From Pseudomicrostroma phylloplanum (lineage: Eukaryota; Basidiomycota; Exobasidiomycetes; Microstromatales), in NCBI GenBank assembly GCA_039545275.1, contig BCHS01000001.1, positions 822,853 through 886,852 of the forward strand: DNA of 64,000 nucleotides, written 5' to 3'. Shown in pieces: positions 1 to 10,960 of this stretch. The position numbers were made by a program, and so were the translations under genes. The first letter of the stretch is position 1. Each line of letters starts with the position of its first letter. The notes under the pieces were generated by a model that saw nothing but the letters and a program-made list of their open reading frames with translations, ran no database searches and had not been told where the DNA came from.

Positions 1-1318
1 GACAAGGGTACCTTGTGTGATGACGAGGGACTGTAGGTCCTGGAACAGCTGGGACAGCTCGACGATGGACGAGGCAATGTGGTCGATGTCGTTGTTCCTC
101 TGCTGGATTTCGGCATCTTGGTCGGTGGCATTCTCCGCCTCGATGAGCAGCTGCGTCTGAGCTTGCTGACCGCCGCTCCGGAGCTGCGCCTTGGACATCT
201 CCAGGTCCTCTTTCGCTGCCAACTCCTCGTCTCGAAGAGCTGCGGATCCGCCAGCTGCTCCTTGGCTACTGCCCTGCCGACTGAGACCGAGCTCGCCGAG
301 GACCTCGCGATGCCTGACGTCTTGACCCTTCAGCCTCTGCATATAGTTGCTCTGCTTCTTGCGGAATTGACCAGAGGTAGACTGGACGCGCTGGGCCAGA
401 GCCGTTTGGACGTTTTGCGCCATCGAGATCTCATGAGTGGACGCCTTGCCAGAACGTATCAGTGTCTGGGTAGAGGCTGCGAGAGAGGCAATGAGCTTTG
501 AGCAGCGGCGGAACTCCTGTACGAGGGAACATGATTCGTTGGGACAGGGTCAGTGAGGTCCAGGACTAGGCGATTCTCTGCCTCTAGACCACCACACCTA
601 CTACCTCATCCCCGCGTTGGCTCACCTTGGTGATTTCGCCTCCCAGCATCTCAATCTCCCTCTCCTCTCTTGTACGATCCACGAATCCAGGCAGCAGATT
701 CTTCGCATGAAGCCGATCTAGCTGAGTGATCTTTGGCTGCAGCTCATTGAGTATCCCGTCCACCTCATCCGAGACGTCCACCCACCTGGGCGGTAGCGAG
801 GGTATATCAATGGCGTGGGAATCGCGTTGTGGTTGAGACTGTCTCAAGAGAGCAGCCGTGTCCCTCTCATCCTCCTCCTCCCCGTCTTCATGTAGCTCTC
901 CTGAAGCATCAAAGTACGCCCCGCCTTTGAGCCTCTTCTTCCCCCCTGCTGCCCCTCCTTTGCCTCCTCGCAGGCGATCCAGACTCGTCTGCCTCGCCTT
1001 GCCCTTGCCCTTGCCTCCTAGAGCCCCCAAAGGGTCGTCGTTTCCGGTCAACGAAGGGAAAGAGGCTGCCGAGCGAGCTGACGTCCTCGGCACAGAGTCT
1101 CGGTAGGAGAGGAAGAGGAGGGTACGTGATCTGGTCACTCCGATGAGGGGAGGTAGAGAGGATGAGGCGCCTGAGCCACCCCCATCTGAGTTGCCATCGT
1201 ATGCCGCGTGTGGTGGTGGAGTCGCTCCGCGAGAGATCGAGCTGAAGGGATGTTGCGGATGATGTGAGGACGAGGACGAGGCAGACCAGAATTGCGAAGG
1301 GGTAGAGGAGCCGGACAT
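1..1318 (-). CDS. TLG2: Tlg2/syntaxin-16-type t-SNARE (5' part, 3' end outside window)
   Basis: Endosome/trans-Golgi Qa-SNARE that drives fusion of endosome-derived vesicles with the TGN. Exons on the minus strand are 1318..626 and 516..1; the intron 625..517 has GTGAGC and ACAG ends and keeps frame. The start is the ATG at 1318, chosen because the next residues lead into the family's N-terminal SRTLLFLSYRDS segment (about residues 62-73; Tlg2/STX16 have RDRTxLFLxYR). The region before the intron (WVDVSDEVDGIL, then LHAKNLLPGF) and the exon junction EITK/EFRRCSKLIA match the syntaxin-16 Habc region. The SNARE motif starts near residue 364 (IQQRNNDIDHIASSI, then LFQDLQSLVITQGTLV) and runs into the left edge, so the transmembrane anchor is not seen. 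Family assignment is secure; the start is less so. Confidence 0.9.
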
Positions 1319-1990
1319 GGTCGTAGGCAACTGCCAGTCGCGAGAGCAGCTCGACTGCAGCGGCGACTTGCAGTAGCAGCTCGAGCAAGAGCTACCTGAA
1401 CTGAGTGAAGAGTCAGGCAGCTCACAATCAGCGCGGCAGGGTATCAAAGGAGCGGCGAGAGCAGGAGGAGCGAAGTGTGCGAGGTTGGGGAGTAGGGAGA
1501 GCAACCTGGCGTCTTGGCGGCAAATTGTCTCTCTCCACTCAGCGCCGCTGGCCAGTGCATACGCCTCGCACCACACGCACGACGGAGGCTCGAGGCAGGT
1601 CAAGGCAAAAAGATAAGATGGCTCTCGATCGAACGAAAGCCACAGCTAGCATCAGGAGAATGGACAGCTCAAGAAGACGACATGACTTCAGGGTTGGTCG
1701 AGACAGAAGCGGGCAGGCAAGCAGCGGCGGCGAGGCAGTGCTAGGAAGAGTAACATACCAAGCTCCGACGTGCCTCATGAAGCCTCTTCAATAATTCAGT
1801 ATATACACATTGAACGGAACATGCGTATCAAAAGGAATCGTACTGAAAGTCGCTGACATGGTATTGAGGGCCGATTCGTCGCTGGATGTTCTCAAGAGGC
1901 GAAATGGGTAGATGTGCTGATCACCTGCTCGACTTGCAGCCTTGGCCCCTCATTCGCACTCCAGAATCTCACCCTCACAGCGTCCTGGAC
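1319..1990. other. Intergenic, upstream of TLG2
   Basis: No supported gene. Open frames here are short, low-complexity and lack splice or family support. It contains the promoter of the minus-strand SNARE gene and the 3' flank of the small secreted-peptide candidate. Confidence 0.5.
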
Positions 1991-2263
1991 TCAATCCTCA
2001 GGATCAGAAATCCTTCGCCAGGGTGCATTGTTGACGTCATTCGCGGGCGTATCCACAGAGTCACTGTCGATGGTTGTCGACTTGAGGCGGTGACGGGCAG
2101 GGACGGCCTAGGGAGGTGAGGAGCACAAGGCAAGAAACAGGTAAGTAAGCAGAGCAGCACGAGGTTGCAAGCATTTGCCGGGCGTACTCACACTGACGGT
2201 CATCGCTACAAGCATCACCAGCAGGAACGCAGCAGCGATGTTTCGGAATGGTAATGTAGCCAT
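1991..2263 (-). CDS. Candidate small secreted peptide (62 aa, one coding intron)
   Basis: I do not recognise a family. Exons are 2263..2192 and 2107..1991; intron 2191..2108 (84 nt) has GTGAGT and CCCTAG ends and phase 0. The predicted 62-residue product begins with a signal-peptide-like stretch: basic Arg7, then a hydrophobic core FLLVMLVAMTVSA at about residues 13-25, with a plausible cleavage just after. A short polar tail rich in Asp/Ser follows, ending PWRRISDPED. The ATG directly follows a second likely intron in the 5' leader (2342..2264, GTGAGT...CACAG). That intron would remove the only upstream ATG, leaving the start codon as the first ATG of the spliced message for nearly 300 nt. 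Both introns are of typical length for this window. It could be a secreted peptide or effector-like protein; function unknown. Confidence 0.55.
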
Positions 2264-3476
2264 CTGTGAAAGGGGGACAGGATAAGGTGATCAGTGCGCG
2301 GTCGATGATGACACAGGACGTTAGAGGACTACATATACTCACGTCTGTAAACACGATTGGAATGCGAAGAGACTTGCAAGGGCAAAGAGTAAGGTACGGC
2401 AAGGCAAGGACTGGCGTACAATAGTCTTGGGGTGTTGAGCGAGGCTTAATGTGAGGGTAATAGGCTTGGCCAAAATGGCTGGCGGAGGGATGGCGAAGGG
2501 TAGATACCAAATGGCAGGAGATAATAGATAGGGGGAGTGCTAGGACATTCCGTCCTCGAGAGTTGCCGATGTTATGTAGGAGCGGCGATGGAGCGGCTGC
2601 GCCCGGGCACTCATTACTTCACCGAGGAAGGCTTTCGTGACCGCACTCCCAGGAACTCGATTGCGACGGCGGCGGCGCGGAGCCAGGGGGAAGAAGCAGG
2701 CCCGCTGCTCCTCGCCGAGGGGCTACTGCAGCCGGAAATGTGCCCAGGGGTCCGAAATTGATCGCAACACAGCCATCGCGGCACGCCTCGGCGGTGGGAG
2801 ATTCGGCGTGGGAGCTAGGAGAGCTAACGGCAATTGAGCCAAGTACGGGATGGGCGCCGGATCTTCGTCGAAGCAAAGAGCGACCAGGTAGTCTGAGCCC
2901 AGGCACGCACCGCCTCCCTCAGCCCCTGCATTGCCCACGTCAAAGACTGGTAGTGGGCGGCGTGCCGCCCTGAGAGATTGGCCCGCGGTGCCTACAGACC
3001 ACTAGCTACCCGTTAATTGATTGGCAACGTAAGCCGGAGTCCGTGTTACATCGAAGATCCGAGCAGCATCAAGCGTGAGTAAGGAATCGAACGTGTTCAT
3101 CGACATCGTGCTCGAGGTCCGAAAGAAAGATCCTCTGATGATCGATTAGGGACGACAGTGTTCCAGATCAACAGGTCAAGGTATGGTCGTATATCGGTGA
3201 CCACTACTTTTCCGACTGCACCCTGCCCTGGAAGAATCGCATACAGTCGAGGTCTTGCGCTCCGACCGGATGACGGAGGCGGTGGTCCTTCGTATGATGA
3301 AATTGAAGACCCTATTTTGTCGTCAATCAGGCCCCATCTGGACCTGGGATTTCGAACGCCAGGGTACGTGCTATTCAGGCATACCGCCGCTTGAGCTCGA
3401 AGACTATTCGTCGAGATCTGATTGGGTGTAAAGACGCACGCCTACCAGCAGGGAGTTGTGGCCCATCCATTTGAGC
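2264..3476. other. Intergenic between secreted-peptide candidate and VFA1
   Basis: About 1.2 kb without a supported gene. It carries the leader and promoter of the minus-strand peptide candidate and, near 2953-2970, a compact GC-rich inverted repeat (GGGCGGC-GT-GCCGCCC). A T-loop-like sequence near 3347 was tested as a tRNA and rejected. Confidence 0.5.
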
Positions 3477-4190
3477 TTACTGCTTCGGTACACTGGGGAA
3501 GTTCAGCTCCTTGGCTCGACGAAGGGCCACCTTCTTGTTGTACCCATCGATCCTCATTGCGTAGAAGGAGCGATGCAGACTGTACTCTTCGTGACCTTTG
3601 GGGGCAGTCGAAGAAGCAGCTGGCGCAGGACTCGCAGATCGAGAAGGTGGTGCAGACTTATCCGAGGCCACAGCAGCGGCCGAAGAGAGCGAAGACGCGA
3701 GATACGAGAGCCAACCTTGTGTATCCTCCTTCTTGTCCTTGCCGTCCTTGTCATCTTTGCTGTTCTGATCCTCCTTGTCCTTCTTCTCTTTCTTCGCCTT
3801 TTGCCGCTCCTCCCACTCCTTTTTGACCTTGTCGATGTCCGCTTGCGCGACCTTGTCGGGCAGTCTTACACCTCCTCCCCCCGCTGCGCCTGTAGCTGCG
3901 CTGTCTTTCTGAATTTGGGTAGCGAAGTGTCGATCTGTCAGGTGAGATGCGCAGACGTAGAAGAAGTCCTCCGCTGCAGCTGTGTTTGACACTAGGACGA
4001 TGGGTGACGGGCGGGAGCAGACAAAGCAGCTCTTTGGTGAAGAGGTGAGACGGCGAGTGTAGTGATTCGATAGTCGTACGGGTGGAGGTCCAGAGGGAAC
4101 AGAGGGGCTGACGCGGGGTGAAACGAGGGCGGCTTGGCGGGGAGCCTCATTTGGCAACGGTGGGGGAGGCGGGCCGTTGGGGAGGGACAT
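3477..4190 (-). CDS. VFA1: Vps4-associated protein Vfa1
   Basis: Single-exon gene for 237 aa. Vfa1 binds the AAA ATPase Vps4 at endosomes through a C-terminal MIT-interacting helix and stimulates its activity in the ESCRT pathway. Visible family features: a Pro-rich N-terminus, then a conserved zinc-ribbon-like core at about residues 50-82 (NHYTRRL, then CFVCSRPSPIVLVS, then FFYVCASHL), a charged coiled linker (KKEWEERQKAKKEKKDKED) at about 125-145, and a C-terminal SLHRSFYAMRIDGYNKK helix. The start at 4190 is the first ATG giving the compact family-sized protein; the frame stays open further upstream but without conserved sequence. It diverges from CRM1 across a 600-bp interval. Confidence 0.85.
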   Translation of the reverse strand: MSLPNGPPPPPLPNEAPRQAALVSPRVSPSVPSGPPPVRLSNHYTRRLTSSPKSCFVCSRPSPIVLVSNTAAAEDFFYVCASHLTDRHFATQIQKDSAATGAAGGGGVRLPDKVAQADIDKVKKEWEERQKAKKEKKDKEDQNSKDDKDGKDKKEDTQGWLSYLASSLSSAAAVASDKSAPPSRSASPAPAASSTAPKGHEEYSLHRSFYAMRIDGYNKKVALRRAKELNFPSVPKQ

Positions 4191-4790
4191 GGTGGAGGTA
4201 AGGCGTGGGATGGCACAGATCAGGTCAGGATGGATGGGCGGCTTCCGTACAAGGTGAGTACAATGGGAAGCCTGAGCGGGTAGCGTTGCCTGTCTGTGTC
4301 GCCGGCTGTATGCAGTGATACGGAAGTGGGTCTGATGGCTGCCTCCGCCGAGAGACGCGCGCGTTGAGCGGAGCGTCCCCTGCTCCTCCAGCTCAATTCC
4401 ATGGGCGGTGATGCTTTCCACACCCATCAGATCGTATCGCAACCCATCACTCTGTTCATCCCCTGCCGTAACTCCCCGTTGACATCGTACACACGCCCAA
4501 TTCAGAGACGTACCACTGCTCAGCATCACAGTTCTCACCGCTCCCAGCTCAGAGCGAGAGAGCGGCGAAGAGGCAAGAGCAGACTATCAAGAACAACCGT
4601 CGCCGGCACTGCCTCAACCACTTGTCCCCTTGCTCCCCCGTGACTGGACGCAAGCAGCTCTTCAACGCGGCACCCTCTTCACACGCATAGAAGTGAAGGA
4701 GCCGTCTACGGTAACAGAGCAGCTCGCTCGCCCAGAAGCTGAGCAAGACTACTCCTACCGCCCAGCCCAACCTACATCTTGAACGTCACA
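4191..4790. other. Divergent promoter interval VFA1 / CRM1
   Basis: 600 bp between two divergent start codons. No independent gene is supported. It must hold both core promoters and leaders. Confidence 0.6.
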
Positions 4791-7700
4791 ATGGAAGTAC
4801 GTAGAGAGACTGTGAACGGGAACTTGCTCCGCAGACGCATGCTCACTCCTGATCTCCCTTCTCACCTCAGGCCATCCTTGACTTCAATCAAGACCTCGAT
4901 CTCGGTCTGCTCGACCGAGTCGTCTCCGCAATGTACGCTGGATCTGGCCAGGACGTAAGTGGCAATGCGGCGCCCTAGGGCAGACGCGACGGTCCCAGCA
5001 CTGTCACAGGCCGGCGAGACTGACTCCATTTCTTCTCCTGTCGAACTCGTAGCAAAAGATGGCGCAGCAGGTACTAGCTCAATTTCAGGAGCATCCAGAC
5101 GCATGGCAGCGTGTCCCAGCGATTCTGCAGCAGTCTTCCAATGCACAGACGAAGTTCATCGCTTTGCAGATCCTCGACAAGCTCATCTCCACAAGATGGA
5201 AGGTCCTGCCACAAGATCAGCAGCAGGGTATCCGCAACTTCATCGTCGAGATGATCATCCAAGCATCCTCGGAGGAGTCTACTCTGCGACGTGAGAAGAC
5301 GTACATCAACAAGCTCAACACCACTCTCATCCAAGTCCTCAAGCAGGAATGGCCCCACAAGTGGCCCAGCTTCATCACAGACATTGTGTCTTCCAGCAGG
5401 ACGTCACTCTCCATCTGTGAAAACAACATGGTCATCCTTCGTCTGTTGTCAGAAGAGATCTTCGACTACTCCGCTGAGCAAATGACTCAGGCCAAGACGA
5501 AGAACCTCAAGAACCAGATGTGTGGAGAATTCGCAGAGGTCTTTCAGCTCTGCTCGGAGGTCCTGGAGAAGGCTCAAAAGCCTTCGCTTATCAGGGCGAC
5601 CCTCGAGACATTACTGCGATTCCTCAATTGGATTCCGCTGGGCTACATCTTTGAGACACCGGTCATTGATCATCTGATCAACCGCTTCCTTGAGGTTCCC
5701 GACTTCCGCAACGTCACCTTGAAGTGTCTGTCCGAGATTGCTGGACTCAGCGTGGGCCCAGAGTACGATCAGAAATTCGTTGTGCTGTTCAACATGGTCA
5801 TGACCTCGGTTAACCGCATGATCCCGCCAAGCACCAGCATCGCAGCGGCCTACGATACATCTTCCGATTCCGATCAGGAACTTGTCCTTAACTTGGCCCT
5901 ATTCTTGAGCAACTTCCTCAACCAGCACTTGCCTCTGGTGGAGAACGAGCAGAACAAGGACGTTCTGTTGAATGCTCATCTATACCTCATCAAAGTCTCG
6001 CAAGTGCCGGAAAGAGAAGTGTTCAAGATCTGTCTGGAGTACTGGTCCAAGCTCGTGACTGGGCTATACGAAGAGCTCAAGTCGATACCGATTGCTGGAA
6101 TGGACCCTCTACTCGGTTTGAACCTTGGCAACGGGCACACGGCAGGAAACGGTGGACCCAATCTGCGGAAGAACATTTATGCTGAAATCTTGAGCAACTT
6201 GAGACTCGTTATGATTGAGAGGATGGTCAAGCCGGAGGAGGTGAGTCATGCCGCCAGAGTAGGGGATCCCGCGACATGCGCTGACCGCGTGTCCTCTTCT
6301 CCCCACTAGGTTCTCATCGTGGAAAATGATGAGGGAGAGATTGTGCGAGAGTTCATGAAGGAGAGTGACACGATTGTCCTCTACAAAGGTATGAGAGAGG
6401 TCCTCGTCTACTTGACTCACTTGGACGTCAACGATACCGAGCAGATCATGACGGACAAGCTTTCAAGACAGGTGGATGGTTCAGAATGGTCGTGGAACAA
6501 CCTCAACACTCTCTGCTGGGCCATTGGATCGATCTCGGGTGCCATGAGCGAAGAGACAGAGAAACGATTCTTGGTCACAGTCATCAAGGATCTGCTCGGG
6601 TTGTGTGAGATGAAGAGAGGCAAAGATAACAAAGCTGTTGTCGCCTCGAACATCATGTACATTGTTGGTCAGTATCCACGGTTCCTCAAAGCTCACTGGA
6701 AGTTCCTCAAGACCGTCGTCAACAAGAATTTCGAATTCATGCACGAGACCCACGAAGGAGTGCAGGACATGGCTTGCGACACCTTCATCAAGATTGCTCA
6801 GAAGTGTCGCCGACACTTTGTCATGCAACAATCGGGAGAGCAGGAGCCATTCATCGACGAGATCCTGAGAACGCTGCATAGGATCACGGTGGACTTGTCT
6901 CCTCAGCAGGTCCACACATTCTACGAGGCAGTGGGGTACATGATCGCTGCGCAGCCCAGTAAGCAGACTCAGGAGCGTCTGATCATGAAGTTGATGGAGC
7001 TGCCGAACTCTGCGTGGGATTCTCTGATGGCTCAAGCTCACTCCAATGTAGACGTACTCGGCAATGCTGAGAACATCAAGATCCTCGCAAACGTCCTCAA
7101 GACTAATGTCTCTGCCTGCACCTCGATTGGCTCCTTCTTTATGCCTCAGATTGCTCGCATCTACCTAGACATGCTGGCCCTCTACAGGACTGTGAGCGGC
7201 CTGATCAGCGCAAAGGTGGAGTCTGATGGTGAAATCGCCACCAAGACGCCCCTGGTGCGTGGTCTTCGAACCATTAAGAAGGACGTGTTGCGATTGGTGG
7301 AGACGTACGTCAAGCGAGCAGACGACCTCGAGACGGTCAACCGAGAGCTCATTCCGTCGCTGCTAGAGGCCATCTTGGGAGACTACTCTCGCAATGTCCC
7401 TGCCGCTAGAGATGCCGAGGTGCTCAATGTCGTTGCCACGATCACTACGCGTCTGGGTCGTCTGCTGACGGACAAGGTCGCGCCGATCCTTGACGCGGTC
7501 TTCACGCCCACACTTGACATGATCAAGATGGACCATTTGAACTTCCCCGAGCACCGGGTGGCGTTCTACAAGATGCTGAGGGCTGTCAACCTCAACTGCT
7601 TCCCGGCTCTATTGGAGCTTCCACCGCCTCAATTCAAGCTCTACATCGACGCTGTCATGTGGGCCATCAAGCACACGATGATCTCGGTGTCGGACACTGG

Positions 7701-8265
7701 TCTGAGCATCCTCTTTGAGCTGCTGAGTAATCTGAGTGCGCAAGACTCGCAGGTCCTGGATTCCTTTGCTCAAAATTATCTTCTGAACATTACCCAGGAC
7801 CTCTTGGCTACGATTACCGATGCCGACCACAAGAGTGGGTTCAAGACGCAGTCTGCTCTCCTCGCACGAATGTTCGAGCTGGTGGAGACTGGCAAGATCA
7901 CTGCTCCCTTGTGGAACGTCAATGAGATCAGCGACCCGTCGATGAGCAACCCCTTGTTCATGAGGCAGCACGTCAGCTCTCTTCTCAAGAATGCCTTCCC
8001 CAACGTCACGCCTGGGTACGTGGACAACTTTACGAATGGTCTGCTGCAGCAGTCGAGCGACTTGAATGCCTACAAGGTTCTGCTGCGTGACTTCCTGATC
8101 ACCAGTCGCGAGGCTTCGGACGGCAGCAGCGCAGAGACGGACAACCAGGACCTGTTCCAAGAGGACCGGGAGGCAGAGGCTGCGAGGAAGAGGGAAGAGG
8201 AGCAGGAGAGGGCCAAGGCTGTGCCTGGACTGATCAAGCCGGCGGACATTGACGAAGAGTTGTGA
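4791..8265 (+). CDS. XPO1: Exportin-1 / CRM1
   Basis: Karyopherin that carries leucine-rich-NES cargoes out of the nucleus with RanGTP. Exons are 4791..4796, 4871..4954, 5053..6240 and 6310..8265, giving 1077 aa, the usual CRM1 length. The first exon codes only Met-Glu before a GTACGT donor. The N-terminal CRIME/Ran-binding region contains DNAQ-like sequence at SSNAQTKFIALQILDKLI and EWPHKWPSFI. The NES-groove region includes LLGLCEMKRGKDNKAVVAS (Cys near residue 525, the leptomycin-B position) and HETHEGVQDMACDTFIKIAQ. The protein ends in the acidic EEL tail typical of the family. All four exons join in frame with conserved sequence on both sides of each junction. Confidence 0.97.
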
Positions 8266-9171
8266 CTGGAAGATGAAGGGTCCTTGTTGATGGGCCAGGG
8301 CAGTAGGGCGGCAGGAGAGGAGACGTTGTGGCAGGAGCTCCTTGGCTGACGACCGTCCCGTGAGACGTTGGCGGCGCGAGTAGTCCGTCTGCGGCACCCT
8401 TTGCCCTTCCTTGCCTCTTGTCATTTTCTCATGTACGTGCGTTGATAAGCTCTCTTCGTACTCTTTCAAGCGACCTCACCAAGTTTTCACTTCGCCAAGG
8501 TCTGCCGTCTGCTGTGTATGGGAGTGTTCCTCTTAGTCTTGTGCATGCGATGGCCCGAGCGTTGGTTGTTTTTTTTTGTGATGGGCGTGTGGGCGTGTGT
8601 GTGTGCGTGTGCCTGGCTGGGAGCGTCTGCCTGGCCGTCTGGCTGCCTGCGCCTGTGGGGAGCCGAAGGGCCGGGCCCGCACAAATGCACACACGCACAC
8701 CTGCACCGCACACTCAATTAGACGGAGGGACAGGCACACACCTCGCCTCGCCTCGCCTCGCCTCGGCTGCTGCGACGACGAGGTGCGCCGCCCCTGCGTT
8801 GCTCCTACACTTGCACTGGAGCCATCACATTGCATTGCATCCTCACCATCCACTCACTCACTCACACTCTGACTCCCTGCTGCTGCGCCTATCAGTCAAC
8901 AGCAGGCGACAGCTCACACCACCTCGTTCTTCGTTCGTGGGATTGTGCGCGAGAGCTGCCTTGCACCTCCTGCCCCTATTACCCCCCGATCAAGCCATCA
9001 CACCCTCATCGCGCCCAGCATAGACTAGAGGGCAGCCCTCGTAAAAGGCACTCAGAGGTGCTTCAGGTACGGACTCAGCTGAGCCATCTAGCCTAGCTCA
9101 GCCAGCCATACCTTACCTCGCCTCTAGTCCGCCAGCCTACGCCCCTGTCCATCACTCCCCGTCACACTACC
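8266..9171. other. Intergenic with simple repeats; leader of the following gene
   Basis: No gene is supported. There is a GT-rich tract near 8584-8612 and a perfect (CCTCG)5 at 8741-8765. No ATG occurs on the plus strand from 8688 to the start codon at 9172, which suggests a long scanned leader. Confidence 0.55.
8741..8765. repeat. (CCTCG)5 pentanucleotide microsatellite
   Basis: Five perfect tandem copies of CCTCG, preceded by CA-rich sequence, within the probable leader of the gene at 9172. Confidence 0.9.
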
Positions 9172-10464
9172 ATGTCCTTCTTCAAGTCTCTTCGCAAAGG
9201 CAGAAAGTCCAGCTTCTCCTCCGAGGCAGGTCTCCAGTCACCCAATGGCGGCAAGGCTAGTCGATCTGGCCGTGGCGATGACGATGCAGCCAGCATGATG
9301 GCAGGTACCACCAGTGCTATCAGCTCCCCTCAGCAGGGCAGACTGGGCCAGGGTGTGGGCAGAGGGATCATTGGTAGCCCCATCCAGGAAGATGGGCCCG
9401 CTGGAGTCGACGGCCTGGGCCCAACTTCACCAACTCTTAGTGTAGGCGGTGAGAACAAGGGCAAGAGCGGTAGGGGCTTCTTCACCAGGTCCAACAGCAA
9501 GCGGGACACTCTAGCAGGCGGATTCCTACCTCAGCGAACCCTCTCCTATGGACAGTCCGCTGCAGGGTCCAGCAGCGAGCACGGTACGCCTGCCTTACCA
9601 CCCTTCGAGAACCCACCCATGTTGTCACCTTCTTCCAATGCCCTCGCCGAGGCTACTGCTGAAGCTGCAAACCAGCCCCCTGGAGGAGCGAGGCCGTCTG
9701 ACCTCTTCGCTGGTAAAGGACTGGCATGGGGTGAGGTGGATCTTTCCCCCAATGGGACCACTGTCGCCAAGACTCCCCAGCAGACTGATGATCTCTCCAA
9801 CTTCCTCAAGGCGTGAGTATCGCGCTTGTGAGTGACAGCTCTCCTCACATACAAAAGCTCACGCTTCTTCTTTCTCCCCCCCCCCCCCCCCCCCTGCCTA
9901 TTCTCCGACAGTCGTCGTCAATGGGTTCCCACATTCGTTACCGGAGGAAAGCAGGAAGAGGACATCAAGCCAGTCTCGAAACCAGACGACATCACATTCT
10001 CCAACCTGCCCTCTGCTGGCAACGTGATGAGTCTAAGTGTGAGTATGAGCCCTCTCGCTGGCAGACAAGCACCATCGACTTACTGCTTACGACGTCTTTG
10101 CCCCTCTTCCTCCTCCCCTGTAGGACCTCGATGCATCCCACAAGCGCAAGCAGCACCTCCTAGGCAGTGACTTCGAAACAACGGCTCTGATCGCTGCATC
10201 GGAGAACCCTGCCACATCAATCAGTGGGCTAGGTACTTCCCCTAGCGCCAGTCGCTCTGCCTCTTCGCCCCCCATCACCAGCTCGCCAGTAAAAGTCACA
10301 CCCATCGGAACCTCGCTCTTCGCTCCATCGTCGAATCATGGCAGGACCAGTCCTGCAAGGAAGGCAGTGCCGTCTCCGACTACCGCTGACTTTGCAGAGA
10401 ACGAGCAGACCAAGAACAACAGTCAGATCTATTCTTCAGGCAGTTCAGCCAAGCTCGTCACTTC

Positions 10465-10495
<31 letters not shown>

Positions 10496-10960
10496 GCAGA
10501 GGCAGTACCCAACGGGACCAGCGAAGCACATGCAAGCGATGACGGATCTAGTAGCACTGCTCACGTTGCTGCCCAAGAAACAGTCTTAGCAGCCACGCCG
10601 CCCGTAGTGCAGCAGGAACCCTCCCACGTCGAGTCTGATGCAATTCCAGTACCTCAAGACATAAGCAACGTCGAGGAGGAGGCAATGCCACAAAGGAGCG
10701 CTGTACCAGAAACAGTAGCAATCCCTGAAGGTGACGGCAGTGCTGTTGCAGAAGCCGACGCTGTTCAGCCCGATGTCCCTGCAGCGCCAGAGCCACTCTC
10801 CCAAGCAGAGGCAGCCACGGGTGATGGAGCTGGTGGAGTGGCTGCACCTGCCTTGACATTCGTCGGCGGCTATGGCTCCAGTCGAGCAGAGCAGAGCAAC
10901 CAGTCTGATGAGCCGGGAGAAGAGGCTGGCCCGACTGCTGCTGCTGCTGCCACGACTTGA
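9172..10960 (+). CDS. Uncharacterised low-complexity protein (534 aa, three exons)
   Basis: Exons are 9172..9812, 9912..10038 and 10124..10960; both introns have GTGAGT donors and good acceptors and preserve frame (intron 1 joins GC|T, giving NFLKARRQWVPTF). I do not recognise the family. The N-terminus is basic (MSFFKSLRKGRKSSF) and could contact membrane or nucleic acid. The stretch around the first junction, FLKARRQWVPTFVTGGKQ, is the only compact non-repetitive block and is the best candidate for a conserved core (about residues 208-230). The rest is Ser/Pro/Gly-rich, then Ala/Glu-rich, with an (Asn-Gly)5 run encoded by AACGGC repeats at 10466-10495. Intron 1 contains a 19-base C run (9876-9894). 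Probably a disordered scaffold; function unknown. Confidence 0.75.
9876..9894. repeat. 19-base poly-C tract in intron
   Basis: Uninterrupted C run on the sense strand, ending 17 nt before the intron's terminal AG, in the position of a polypyrimidine tract. Length is prone to assembly error. Confidence 0.9.

Noticed and set aside
3340..3400. tRNA-like T-loop (GTTCGAAATCC) on the minus strand
   Set aside because: The T stem mispairs at two positions and no acceptor stem or matching D arm can be folded.
7609..8469. 286-codon open frame antisense to CRM1
   Set aside because: Overlaps conserved CRM1 coding sequence and has no family features.
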